Assembly (NCBI GenBank): GCA_944389125.1
Contig: CALXLF010000005.1
Location: 1 to 64,000 of the forward strand
Length of the DNA stretch: 64,000 bases
Direction of reading: 5' to 3'
Source: an uncultured Clostridia bacterium
GTDB taxonomy: Bacteria > Bacillota > Clostridia > TANB77 > CAG-508
The position numbers and the translations under genes were made by a program. This document shows positions 17,858 through 27,091 of the stretch, piece after piece; the first letter of the stretch is position 1; the number at the start of each line of letters is the position of its first letter. Below the pieces are notes generated by a model. The model did not search any database. It was not told the DNA's origin and worked only from the letters and a program-made list of their open reading frames with translations.

Positions 17858-18675
17858 ATGCAAGAATTGATTAGTTTAATGAATTATAGTTTTATGCAAA
17901 GAGCTTTAATTTGTGGTATTGCTATATCTTTTTGTGCAGCATTAATTGGTGTAATTTTGGTTTTGAAAAACTATTCTATGATTGGTCATGGATTAGGAGA
18001 AGTTGCTTTTGCAGCTTTAAGTTTGGCAATGTGCTTAGGACTTCCTGAACTTGCTGTTTCAATTCCAATAGTAATAATAGCTGCAATTATTATAATGATT
18101 ATAAGTCAGAAAAAAGGAGAGAGCGGAGATGTAACTATTGCTCTTGTTGCATCACGGAGCTTTAGCATTTGGTGTTATTATAACAGCTTTAAGTTCACGG
18201 CTTTGGAACAGATAGCTTAAATTATATGTTTGGAAGTATACTTGCAATGACTACTTCTGATGTTATATTAAGTGTTATTTTGTCTATAGTTTTAATTATA
18301 ATATATTTTATTTTTTATAATAGGCTTTTACTAATTTCTTTTGATGAAAAATTTGCAAAGTCATCTGGAATAAATGTAACTTTTTATCAATTTTTGATTG
18401 CTTTAATTACAGCATTTGTAGTTGTTCTTGGAATGAGAATGATGGGAACTTTACTTATTTCAAGTTTAATTGTGTTACCGGCAGTAATTGCTAAAAGACT
18501 AACAAATAGTTTTAAAGGTTTGGCATGTGTATCAGTAATAACATCAATAATATGTTTTATACTTGGAGTTTTAGTTTCTTTTTATTTAAATCTTCCAGCA
18601 GGTGCTGCAATAGTTGCAGTATATATAATACTTTTATTTATAGTAAATATAGTTACAAAAATTATAAAAATATAA
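17858..18675 (+). CDS. Metal ABC transporter permease (ZnuB/MntB type) with two CGG +1 sites
   Basis: Skipping C18155 and C18198 yields one 271-residue ABC-3 family permease with about eight membrane helices. The restored text GALAFGVIITALSSGFGTD and the following MFGSILAM match the conserved ABC-3 core. The unshifted frame stops at 18220 and a second fragment opens at 18226, which would look like two broken halves. The family motif GHGLGEVAFAAL near the N-terminus and GMRMMGTLLISSLIVLPA near the C-terminus are intact. It is the last gene of the importer operon. Confidence 0.92.
18155..18158 (+). other. CGG +1 site in permease (C18155)
   Basis: GCA TCA-C-GGA GCT TTA restores the conserved SGALAFG stretch. 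Confidence 0.88.
18198..18201 (+). other. CGG +1 site in permease (C18198)
   Basis: AGT TCA-C-GGC TTT GGA restores SSGFGTDSLN. It is the only one of the 16 sites with a GGC glycine codon. Confidence 0.88.
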
Positions 18676-18687
18676 ATTTTCAAAAGA

Positions 18688-18717
18688 GTGCGACAAGAGA
18701 GCCGTCCATGTGTCCCT
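18688..18717. repeat. Degenerate GGGACAAGAG...GTCCC repeat
   Basis: The sequence GCGACAAGAGAGCCGTCC followed by TGTGTCCCTC resembles the reverse complement of the hairpin at 10667-10699. Confidence 0.45.
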
Positions 18718-18760
18718 CTGTTTAAAGAACAAAAAACTTTTTTTGTTTTGATATTTTTTA

Positions 18761-18789
18761 TTGATAAAAAATTATAGTAATGATATAAT
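18761..18789 (+). promoter_or_regulatory. Promoter of the LRR protein gene
   Basis: TTGATA (18761-18766), a 17-nt spacer and TATAAT (18784-18789). Transcription would begin near 18796, which rules out the GTG at 18792 and favours ATG 18837 as start codon. Confidence 0.7.
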
Positions 18790-18836
18790 TTGTGCATAAT
18801 AAATTTGGAAAAAAACGTGTAGAAAAGAGTAGTAAA

Positions 18837-20387
18837 ATGGAAGAACTAAAGAATTTTGAATTAAATAATAAAATACTAGAAAATTTTGATAAAATAATGA
18901 GTTATCACCTTGATAAAGTTGAAAACTTAGTTATAAAAGAGGCTTTTTCAAACCCAAAATTATTTAATATAATAAGTTTATGTACAAAACTTAAATCTCT
19001 TACTATTGAAGGAGATTTAAGAGTAGATGTGAATAAAATTATCTTTAATATATGTAAACCAGAATTATTAGAGACTCTTATTCTTAATTCAGTAAAACTT
19101 CCAACGACTAAATCTTTTACTAAATTTACAAATCTTAAAACAATTTCATTAACTAATATTACTTTTAGCGATGTAAATGGATTTTTTAATAAAATTACCA
19201 ATAAAGATAAAATTATTGCTATTAATTTAAGTAATGTTGATTTAGGAAGAAAATCTATAAGTATTTGTGGTATGTTTCCAAATTTAAAATATCTAAATAT
19301 AGATGGATTAAGAAATTGTAAATTTGATAATTTTGTATTTTTAGCTGAAAGCAATGAAATAGAAAGATTGGACTTTTTTGGAAATGAAATAAGTTTTAGT
19401 GCATTAAAAGATTTAAGTAGAAAAAAATACACAAAAAACATAGATGTTAAACTAAAAACTTCAAAAAAATCATTAATTGATAATAGACTTGAAATAAGCA
19501 GTGAAAATGAAATATCTCTTACCATAAATTCTTTTGATTTTGAGACTGCTACTTCATATTTACCTTTAAGTAAAGTTCAAAACTTATTTTTAGTGATTGA
19601 AGATAAATTTGATATAAATGAATATATGAGAAAATTCAAAAAAGTAAAAGGTAAAGTAAGTATAAGTATAAGAAATGTATCATATTTAAAAAATAGTGTA
19701 GCAAAAAATTTACAAGAAAAATTAAAATTAGAATATATTGGAATTTTAGATTATGAAAAATCTAAAATAAAAATGTATTCAATAGAAGATTATATTAAAA
19801 TAAGAGATAAGTTTGATAAAATTATAGAAAACATTTCAAAATATTCAACAGATATAGAAAAGTTTGAAGAATTATATAATTATATAAAAGAAAATATAAG
19901 ATTTGATGATGAAAACGAAAGTAATATAAAAACATTTTTTATAGAAAACTATTCTGGGCAAAATTTATATGCATTAGAGATTGAAGATATTTTAAAAGAA
20001 TTAAAAATACCTTGTCATGTTATTTCAGGAGTTAGTTATGATGAGTCAAATTGCTTGTGGAATCAAGTAAAACTTGCGGGAAACTGGTATAATATGGATA
20101 TTGCAAGTGATTTAAAATTAAAGTTAAATAAAAAAATGTGGCAAAGTGGTTCAAAAGGAATTTTGCAAGATGATGAAGAATTTTCAAAAAATCATATTGA
20201 ACAATTTGGAAATCCAGAAGCATGCGAAACTAAAATAAGTCAAAAGAAAAAAGAAATAAAAAATAATGATAAAGAGATTAGTCCATTTAAAAAGGTTATG
20301 AATAAATTAAAAAATGTTTTTAAATTTAATAAAAATAATGCTTTACCAGAACCAGGCAATACTACAAATGATAATGGTAATAAATAG
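18837..20387 (+). CDS. Leucine-rich-repeat protein with degenerate transglutaminase-like domain
   Basis: The protein has 516 residues from ATG 18837. Residues about 50-200 form irregular LRRs (LKSLTIEGDL, LETLILNSVKL, LKTISLTNITF). Residues about 330-450 look like a transglutaminase-core domain: FEELYNYIKENIRF, then EIEDILKELKIPCHVISGV, then LWNQVKLAGNWYNMDIASD. Active family members have a Cys in the helix before the LKELxIP segment and His in an HxWNxV motif. Here the Cys position reads SGQNLYAL and the His is Leu (NCLWNQV), so this is probably a non-catalytic relative. The C-terminus is Lys/Asn-rich, with no signal peptide. Confidence 0.68.
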   Translation: MEELKNFELNNKILENFDKIMSYHLDKVENLVIKEAFSNPKLFNIISLCTKLKSLTIEGDLRVDVNKIIFNICKPELLETLILNSVKLPTTKSFTKFTNLKTISLTNITFSDVNGFFNKITNKDKIIAINLSNVDLGRKSISICGMFPNLKYLNIDGLRNCKFDNFVFLAESNEIERLDFFGNEISFSALKDLSRKKYTKNIDVKLKTSKKSLIDNRLEISSENEISLTINSFDFETATSYLPLSKVQNLFLVIEDKFDINEYMRKFKKVKGKVSISIRNVSYLKNSVAKNLQEKLKLEYIGILDYEKSKIKMYSIEDYIKIRDKFDKIIENISKYSTDIEKFEELYNYIKENIRFDDENESNIKTFFIENYSGQNLYALEIEDILKELKIPCHVISGVSYDESNCLWNQVKLAGNWYNMDIASDLKLKLNKKMWQSGSKGILQDDEEFSKNHIEQFGNPEACETKISQKKKEIKNNDKEISPFKKVMNKLKNVFKFNKNNALPEPGNTTNDNGNK

Positions 20388-20416
20388 ATTAGAAATGTAG
20401 AAAGGATGAATGTGTT

Positions 20417-21406
20417 ATGATAGCTGAAAAATTAAAACCAGGTGATGAAGTAAGAGTAATTGCTCCTTCAAGAAGTATGGCAATGTTAAGAGAGGATTGT
20501 ATAGAATTAGCAACTAAGAGATTAGAAGAATTAGGACTTAAAGTAACATTTGGAAAACATGTTATGGAAGAAGATCCAGATTATATGGCAACAGAAGTTA
20601 AGTCAAGAGCAGAAGATTTTAATGAAGCTTTTGCAGATAAAAATGTAAAGGCGATTTTAACAGTTATTGGTGGATTTAATTCAAATCAAATCTTAAGATA
20701 TATAGATTTTGAGAATATAAAAAATAATCCAAAAATTTTTTGTGGATTTTCAGATATAACAGTTTTATCTAATTCTATTTATGCAAAAACTGGTTTAGTA
20801 ACATATTCTGGACCTCATTATTCTAGTTTTGGAATGAAAAAAGGCTTTATGGAATATGAAATGGAATATTTTAAGAAGATGTTTTTTGATAATAAAGAAA
20901 TAGAAGTAAAATCTTCTGATGAGTGGAGTGATGATCCTTGGTTTGCTGATCAAGAAAATAGAGAATTTATAAAAAATGATGGAATGTTTATTATAAATGA
21001 AGGAGAAGCAGAAGGAAAAATAGTTGGAGGAAATTTATGTACATTAAATCTTATTCAAGGTACTGAATATATGCCATCAATTGAAGATTCTATATTATTT
21101 ATTGAAGATGATGAAATGGCTGGAAAATATTTTTTTGTTGAATTTGATAGAAATCTGGTTTCATTAATAATGCAACCAGGATTTGATAAAGTAAAAGGAA
21201 TTGTTATAGGAAGATCCCAAAAAGCTGCTTGTATGACAAAAGAAAAATGGATTAAATTAATAAAAAATAAACCAGAATTAGAAAATATACCTGTAATAGC
21301 AGGAGCAGATTTTGGACATACAACACCAATTTTTACATTTCCAATAGGAGGAAAAGCTAAACTAGTAGCAAAAGATGGAAAAATAGAATTAAAAATAAGG
21401 GGATAA
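20417..21406 (+). CDS. S66-family peptidase (LD-carboxypeptidase/MccF-like)
   Basis: A 329-residue S66 serine peptidase. Seen are the start GDEVRVIAPSRS, the nucleophile region FCGFSDITVLSNSIY, the EDDEMAGKYFFVEFDR segment and the C-terminal GADFGHTTPIFTFPIGG, which carries the catalytic His. Relatives either trim murein tetrapeptides during recycling (LdcA) or cleave microcin C-type adducts (MccF). The long insert DEWSDDPWFADQENREF is more usual in MccF-like members. AAAGGA precedes the start, and hpt follows after 3 nt. Confidence 0.88.
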   Translation: MIAEKLKPGDEVRVIAPSRSMAMLREDCIELATKRLEELGLKVTFGKHVMEEDPDYMATEVKSRAEDFNEAFADKNVKAILTVIGGFNSNQILRYIDFENIKNNPKIFCGFSDITVLSNSIYAKTGLVTYSGPHYSSFGMKKGFMEYEMEYFKKMFFDNKEIEVKSSDEWSDDPWFADQENREFIKNDGMFIINEGEAEGKIVGGNLCTLNLIQGTEYMPSIEDSILFIEDDEMAGKYFFVEFDRNLVSLIMQPGFDKVKGIVIGRSQKAACMTKEKWIKLIKNKPELENIPVIAGADFGHTTPIFTFPIGGKAKLVAKDGKIELKIRG

Positions 21407-21409
21407 ATT

Positions 21410-21928
21410 ATGGTAAATTTAAAACTTTTATATGATGAAGAAACTATACAAAATAGAATTCAAGAAATGGCAGAAGAAATTGATAGAGATTATGAAGGAA
21501 AAAGTATTATAGCTATATGTGTTTTAAGAGGGGCAATTTATTTTACAGTTGATCTAACTAAAAAAATGAAAAATACTTCAGTTGAAATTGATTTTGTAAG
21601 GGTATCAAGTTATTCAGGAATAGAGACAACAGGTAAAATTGATTTGCAATTAGATGTAAGTGAAGATTTAAAAGATAGAGATGTTTTAATTATTGAAGAC
21701 ATTATAGATACAGGTTATACTTTGAGTTTCTTAAAAGAACACATATTAAAGAAACAACCAAAGAGTTTAAAAATAGCAGTTTTAGCAGATAAAGAGGAAA
21801 GAAGAAGAGTTCCAGTTGATGTTGATTATGTAGGTTTTAAAATTCCTAGTAAATACATAGTTGGATATGGCTTTGATTACAACAATACTTGCAGAAATTT
21901 ACCATATATTGGAACTTTAGAAGATTAA
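21410..21928 (+). CDS. hpt: Hypoxanthine-guanine phosphoribosyltransferase
   Basis: A 172-residue purine salvage enzyme. Its PRPP-binding motif is VLIIEDIIDTGYTLSFL, and CVLRGAIYFTVDL and YVGFKIPSKYIVGYG are typical of Hpt. It converts hypoxanthine or guanine plus PRPP to IMP or GMP. It lies 3 nt after the S66 peptidase, whose last codons provide GGGGAT as a ribosome site. Confidence 0.95.
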   Translation: MVNLKLLYDEETIQNRIQEMAEEIDRDYEGKSIIAICVLRGAIYFTVDLTKKMKNTSVEIDFVRVSSYSGIETTGKIDLQLDVSEDLKDRDVLIIEDIIDTGYTLSFLKEHILKKQPKSLKIAVLADKEERRRVPVDVDYVGFKIPSKYIVGYGFDYNNTCRNLPYIGTLED

Positions 21929-21933
21929 AAAAA

Positions 21934-22015
21934 TTGCCAAGGGGACGTTGTTCCACGGCAATTTTGCAATTTTGCCGTGGAACAACGTCCCTCTGGCAAC
22001 GTCCCCTTGGCGCAA
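21934..22015. repeat. Nested GC-rich palindrome after hpt
   Basis: The inner arms GGGACGTTGTTCCACGGC and its complement form about a 20-bp stem with a short loop. A further copy of the outer sequence (CAACGTCCCCTTGG) follows, so the left arm can pair with either of two right arms. It stands out by GC content from the AT-rich surroundings. Confidence 0.75.
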
Positions 22016-22047
22016 AGTAAAAAATTTAGAAAGGCTTAATTTTTAGG

Positions 22048-23832
22048 ATGTTTAATATTGAAGAAGAGCTTAAAAAGCTTCCACGTAAGCCAGGCGTTTA
22101 CATCATGAGAAATAAAGAAGATGAAGTTATATATGTTGGAAAAGCAGTTGTTTTAAGAAATAGAGTTAAATCTTATTTTAGAAAAACTAATAAAACTGCT
22201 AGAATAGAAAAAATGGTCTCTTTGATAGACCATTTTGAGTATATAGTTGTTGGAAGTGAAGATGAAGCTTTAATTTTAGAATGCAATCTAATAAAAAAAT
22301 ATAGACCAAAATTCAATGTTCTTTTAAAAGATGATAAAACATATCCATATATTTGTATTGATGTTAAATCAGATTACCCAAATGTTTTTATGACAAGAAG
22401 AATTTTGAATAATGGGGCAAAATATTTTGGCCCATACCCAAGTAGTAGTGCAGTAAAAGAAATGATTGCTCTTATTAAAGATAAATTTCAAATTAGGCAA
22501 TGCAGAACATTTAAATATAACGATAGACCATGTTTAAATTATCATATAAAAAAATGCTCGGCACCTTGTATGGGATATATTTCAAAAGAAGATTATAGAA
22601 AACAGATAGATCAAATAATAGGACTATTAGAAGGAAAATTTGATAATATTATCAAAGAAATGAAAAAAGAAATGGAAGAAGCTTCAAAAAAATTAGATTT
22701 TGAGAAAGCAGCTACTTTACGAGATAGGATTTTAGCAATTCAAAGAATTACAGAAAAACAAAAAGTATCAAACTTTTCTGAAAATAATATTGATGTTATT
22801 GGAATTTATAAAAACGAGCTTTCAGTTTGTGTTGAGATATTTTTTGTACGTGGAAGTAAAATGATAGGAAGAGAGCATTACTTTTTTGATGATTTAAAAG
22901 ATATGCCAGAAGAAGAGATTGCAGCAGGTTTTATAAAACAATATTATATGAATTCTATTGAATTTCCAAATAAGATTATGCTTAGATATAATTTAGAAGA
23001 AAAAGAGGTTTTAGAAAAGTTTTTAAGTCAAATGGCTAAAAAGCATGTTGAACTTAAGAGTCCTCAAAAAGGTGAAAAATTAAGATTTGTTGAAATGGCT
23101 GAATTAAATAGTAAAATAACTTTGGAAAATAGAGTAAAAGATAGAACAGAAATTTTAAAAGAATTAAAAGATGTTTTAAATTTAGAAAAATTACCTTTAA
23201 AAATAGAGAGCTTTGATATCTCAAATATTTCAGGAAACTTTATAGTTGCAGGCATGTGTGTATGTCAAAATGGCGTTATAAAGAAAAATCTTTCTAGAAG
23301 ATTTAAAATTAAAACCGTTTTTGGCCAAGATGACCCTAGATGTATGACTGAAGTTGTAAGTCGTAGAGTTAAACATTCTATAGAAAATCCAAAAGGAGGT
23401 TTTGGAGAATTACCTGATTTAATTTTAGCAGATGGAGGTATTACCCAAATAAGAGCCATTAAAGAGGCTTTAAGAGAAAATAATATTGATATTCCAGTTT
23501 TTGGAATGGTAAAAGATGATAAACATTCAACAAGAGCTTTAATTAATGAAGAACGTAAAGAATTTAAAATTTCTGAAGAACTTTTTAAATTTATAACTGT
23601 ATTCCAAGATGAAGTTCATAATACTGCTATTGAATATCATAGAAAATTAAGAGATAAAGAAATGACAAAATCTAAACTAGATTACATAGATGGAATTGGA
23701 GAAAAGAAAAGAACAGCTCTTTTAAAAGAATTTGGTACAGTTTCAAAAATAAAAGAAGCAAGTATTGAAGATTTAACTAAAGTAAAAGGAATAAATGAGA
23801 ATTTGGCTAAAAAATTAAAAGAAGAATTATAA
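22048..23832 (+). CDS. uvrC: UvrABC excinuclease subunit C
   Basis: A full-length 594-residue UvrC that makes both incisions in nucleotide excision repair. An N-terminal GIY-YIG domain (KPGVYIMRNKEDEVIYVGKA) is followed by a Cys cluster (CRTFKYNDRPCLNYHIKKCSAPC), a UVR helix pair (about 205-240, KKLDFEKAATLRDRI), the RNase H-like UvrC domain (SFDISNISGNFIVAGM, DLILADGGITQIRA) and a C-terminal HhH pair (LDYIDGIGEKKRTALL). It ends with a strong terminator. No CGG shift sites. Confidence 0.97.
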   Translation: MFNIEEELKKLPRKPGVYIMRNKEDEVIYVGKAVVLRNRVKSYFRKTNKTARIEKMVSLIDHFEYIVVGSEDEALILECNLIKKYRPKFNVLLKDDKTYPYICIDVKSDYPNVFMTRRILNNGAKYFGPYPSSSAVKEMIALIKDKFQIRQCRTFKYNDRPCLNYHIKKCSAPCMGYISKEDYRKQIDQIIGLLEGKFDNIIKEMKKEMEEASKKLDFEKAATLRDRILAIQRITEKQKVSNFSENNIDVIGIYKNELSVCVEIFFVRGSKMIGREHYFFDDLKDMPEEEIAAGFIKQYYMNSIEFPNKIMLRYNLEEKEVLEKFLSQMAKKHVELKSPQKGEKLRFVEMAELNSKITLENRVKDRTEILKELKDVLNLEKLPLKIESFDISNISGNFIVAGMCVCQNGVIKKNLSRRFKIKTVFGQDDPRCMTEVVSRRVKHSIENPKGGFGELPDLILADGGITQIRAIKEALRENNIDIPVFGMVKDDKHSTRALINEERKEFKISEELFKFITVFQDEVHNTAIEYHRKLRDKEMTKSKLDYIDGIGEKKRTALLKEFGTVSKIKEASIEDLTKVKGINENLAKKLKEEL

Positions 23833-23869
23833 ATAAGTGCCACTTAAACAAAAAAGTGGCACTTATTTT
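23832..23869. terminator. Terminator between uvrC and a small convergent gene
   Basis: The 13-bp stem AATAAGTGCCACT/AGTGGCACTTATT is followed by T residues. It serves uvrC and possibly the minus-strand peptide gene. Confidence 0.88.
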
Positions 23870-23983
23870 TTAAAATCCAGCAATAAGTATTTGTACAAAA
23901 TTGTACATAAGTAAACTAAGTATAAATATGCAAATAATTGTGCATATAGCTAAAACAATTAAAAACTTTTTATCATTTTCCAT
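23870..23983 (-). CDS. Small single-helix membrane peptide
   Basis: A 37-residue frame starts at ATG 23983 with AAAGGA 7 nt upstream and ends in TAA at the uvrC terminator. The sequence begins MENDKKFLIVLAICTII and is one hydrophobic helix flanked by a charged start. The good ribosome site and the shared terminator support a real gene; the function is unknown. Confidence 0.5.
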   Translation of the reverse strand: MENDKKFLIVLAICTIICIFILSLLMYNFVQILIAGF

Positions 23984-24176
23984 AAGCTTGTCCTTTCATA
24001 AAAACTATTTGATAATATTATATAAAACAAGTTTTGAAAAAAATGTAATATCATAGACTTAAATCAAAATATCGTATATGAAATTTTGACATAAAGTAGC
24101 TGGAATTGACATAATAAGAAAATAATAGTTATAAAATATATTAAATATTACGCAATTGGTAAAGAACTGCTATTTG

Positions 24177-24205
24177 TTTACAGTTTACATAAAAGATGGT
24201 ATAAT
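24177..24205 (+). promoter_or_regulatory. Promoter of the helicase gene
   Basis: TTTACA (24177-24182), a 17-nt spacer and TATAAT (24200-24205). Confidence 0.65.
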
Positions 24206-24265
24206 ATAATTTGTACATTGACAATTTTAGAAAAATCATTTCAAATTCATAAGGAGGGTGTGACA

Positions 24266-26884
24266 ATGTTACCAATTAGTAGCTACAAAGACGGGATTGT
24301 TAAGGCAGTGCAGAATAATGCTTTTACGATTGTATCTGCCGAAACAGGGTCTGGAAAATCAACTCAGATTCCTCAGTATCTGGCTGAATATTTTGACCAG
24401 ATTGTAGTAACTGAGCCGCGGATTATGGCGGCTAAAACTTTAGCTAAAAGGGTTTCAGAAGAAATGGGAGTAACACTTGGGGAAGCAGTAGGATTTAGAA
24501 CTGCATATGAAAAGTGTACATCTCCTAACTGCAAGATCCTTTATTGTACAGATGGACTCCAGCTCATTAGAACGATTTTCGATAAAGACGCTTTGTCAGG
24601 GAATGTTCTGATAATTGATGAGGTTCATGAATGGAATCTAAACATCGAGACTTTAGTTGCTTGGTGTAAACACATGTATGGTATCTGGAATACAAAGGTT
24701 GTTATTATGAGCGCAACCATGGATACAGCTAATCTTGCAGATTTCTTTGGTGATGATGTTGCTGTTCTGAATATTCCTGGTACAATGTATGATGTTACAG
24801 TAGAAGAAAGGCCAAAATATCAGTTAATAAGCACTGTCAAGGAAAATATTTTGGATGGAAAAAATATTTTGGTTTTTGTACCTGGCAAACGCGAAATCCA
24901 CGAAGTTATGGAAGAGCTGGAAGAAACAGATGCAACAGTATTGCCTCTGCATGGAGAGATGGATTGGGATGAACAAAAGAAAGTTTTTGAAAATTATCCT
25001 AATTCAAAGGTTGTTGTTGCAACAAATGTTGCACAAACATCTCTTACTATACCGGATATCGATGTTGTTGTCGATACTGGTGAAGCAAGAATCTCTATTG
25101 CTGAAAATGGAATTCAAGGGCTGTTCTTGAAGAATATTAGCCAAGCTGATATAATGCAGCGCAAAGGTCGGGCTGGTAGGACTAAAGAAGGAAAGTATTT
25201 CCTTTGTTCAGATACTCAGATAAGGTATAGAGATGAATTCTCTGTTCCTGAAATTCAAAGGAGTATTTTGGATCGTGTAGTTCTGCAAATAGCTGAAGTA
25301 GGTCTGGATGCAGAAAAACTTGAATTCTATCATCAGCCAGAAATGAAAGCAATACTTAATGCTAAAAAAGAACTGGCAAATATTGGAGCTCTTTCTGATA
25401 ACAAAGTAACAGAGCTTGGTCATAAAATTGCTAGAATACCGGTTTCTGTTCAGCTTGCAAGAATGATTGTTGAAGCTGAAAAGTATGGTGTTACAGAGCA
25501 GGTTTTGACCATTGCTGCTATCATTGAGATGGGAGGCCTTTTGGCAAAAGAAGGAAACTACTTTATTTTTACTAGAGAGTGTGAGAGTGATTTACTTGCT
25601 GAGCTTGACGTATGGAATGCAATAAACAAAATGGAGTATATTGATTTTAAGAAGTTTGGAATAAAGAAAAAGGCTTTCTTTAAAATAAAAGACCATATTA
25701 GAAAGCTAAAAGAAACGCTCTATGGTATTGTTGAAATTTCTTCAAAAGATGACAGAGAAGCTATTCTGAAATCTTGTTTACATGGATTGGTTTCAAATAT
25801 CTATGTAAAAGATGGAGACAGATGGTACAACAATGCTGGTGATGGAGTTCAGCTTGATAGGAAAAGTTGTATTTCCGAATATTCACAACTTGTTGTTGGA
25901 ATTCCAAAAACAATTGAAATAAAGAGCTTTTACGGTTGGACTAATCACTTAAATCTGGTTGGGTTTGCAAGTCAGATAGGTACAAATATGTTATTTGAAC
26001 TTGTTCCCAATCTAATTAAAGAGGAGACCAATTTAAGATACTCAGTTGGTATGGATGCAATTGAGGTGACTGTAAAAAAATATTTTGCTGGTGTCGTTGT
26101 AGATACTGATATTTCGTATGATGAAAATCATCCGGAATATGATAGACTTAAAGCAGAATATGAGCGTGAGTCAAGCTACTATAATAGTAATTCTGTTTCA
26201 AGTCAGAAAAGACAGGAAGTAGTAGTAATTGATGGAAAGCAATTTCGTATTCATTACAGCTACATTGACAGAAAGTATCTTGCATGCATTGATTTAGAGA
26301 CTCTTTTTACCACTACGACAAAAGAAGTTTTTCTTGATTCTGGAGAAAAGGTTTATTTTTATACAGATAGCCTGTTTGGCAGAGAAGAAGCAAATCTTAT
26401 AGCACTTAAGAATACTGTTGAGATGAACCGGATTAAAAGGATAAAGGAAAAGATAAGACATGAGTTTGAGCAGGTGAAAATGAGTAGTATTAATTCTGTT
26501 TTATCCAATGCCGATAAGATTGGTGAAATTAAGCTTACTATGAATAATGGTGGCTACGGAGATACACCAATTTTGGCCTATGGTTGTATCACCTTAAAGA
26601 AAAACACGGTAACACTGAAACTTGTTGATGACGAGGAAGTTGCAAATTCTAATACTCCGGAAGCTCTGCAGTTTTTGTTTTATAAAGAGGTTGAAAAGAA
26701 GTATGGAGAAGGCAAGTTCAGTCATCAAAAAGGTAAGAAAAAGAAAGTTTTAACACAATCTGAAATGGAGGCGAAAAAAGATTTTGATTCCCTTGTAAAG
26801 GAATTGATGACTAACCTTACTGTTGAAACTACTCAAGAAAGTTTAGATTTTCTTGAGGAATATTATCAGGAATTAATGCAGTAA
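24266..26884 (+). CDS. DEAH-box helicase, HrpA/HrpB-like, foreign codon use
   Basis: The protein has 872 residues from ATG 24266 (AAGGAGGG upstream). SF2 motifs seen are I GSGKSTQIP, Ia VTEPRIMAA, II IIDEVHEW, III SATMD, V ATNVAQTSLTIPDID and VI QRKGRAGR, followed by a winged-helix/ratchet part and a long C-terminal region of about 350 residues that I do not recognise. It is presumably an ATP-driven RNA helicase. Three in-frame CGG codons occur (24419, 25169, 26429). The first two encode the Arg of EPR and the first Arg of GRAGR, so CGG must mean Arg for this gene to work. With more CTG, CCG and GCG codons and a GC-rich terminator, the gene looks recently acquired. Confidence 0.9.
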   Translation: MLPISSYKDGIVKAVQNNAFTIVSAETGSGKSTQIPQYLAEYFDQIVVTEPRIMAAKTLAKRVSEEMGVTLGEAVGFRTAYEKCTSPNCKILYCTDGLQLIRTIFDKDALSGNVLIIDEVHEWNLNIETLVAWCKHMYGIWNTKVVIMSATMDTANLADFFGDDVAVLNIPGTMYDVTVEERPKYQLISTVKENILDGKNILVFVPGKREIHEVMEELEETDATVLPLHGEMDWDEQKKVFENYPNSKVVVATNVAQTSLTIPDIDVVVDTGEARISIAENGIQGLFLKNISQADIMQRKGRAGRTKEGKYFLCSDTQIRYRDEFSVPEIQRSILDRVVLQIAEVGLDAEKLEFYHQPEMKAILNAKKELANIGALSDNKVTELGHKIARIPVSVQLARMIVEAEKYGVTEQVLTIAAIIEMGGLLAKEGNYFIFTRECESDLLAELDVWNAINKMEYIDFKKFGIKKKAFFKIKDHIRKLKETLYGIVEISSKDDREAILKSCLHGLVSNIYVKDGDRWYNNAGDGVQLDRKSCISEYSQLVVGIPKTIEIKSFYGWTNHLNLVGFASQIGTNMLFELVPNLIKEETNLRYSVGMDAIEVTVKKYFAGVVVDTDISYDENHPEYDRLKAEYERESSYYNSNSVSSQKRQEVVVIDGKQFRIHYSYIDRKYLACIDLETLFTTTTKEVFLDSGEKVYFYTDSLFGREEANLIALKNTVEMNRIKRIKEKIRHEFEQVKMSSINSVLSNADKIGEIKLTMNNGGYGDTPILAYGCITLKKNTVTLKLVDDEEVANSNTPEALQFLFYKEVEKKYGEGKFSHQKGKKKKVLTQSEMEAKKDFDSLVKELMTNLTVETTQESLDFLEEYYQELMQ

Positions 26885-26899
26885 GAAAGGTCAAAGACT

Positions 26900-26934
26900 A
26901 TACAGGCTATCCTCAATGGAGGATGGCCTGTATG
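26900..26934 (+). terminator. Hairpin after helicase gene
   Basis: ATACAGGC-TATCCTC pairs with GAGGAT-GGCCTGTAT; only a short T-rich tail follows. It is GC-richer than the native terminators. Confidence 0.65.
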
Positions 26935-27091
26935 GCTTTATTATATGAAATTCATTCTTAAAATTACATTTTTTTGTGAAATTTTAAGATTCCTAAATTT
27001 AATAATGATTTTGATTGACATAATATTCTGAAAATGATAAAATATCACCTGTAACTTATAATTTATGTTTTATCCAAATAGGAGGTATGCT

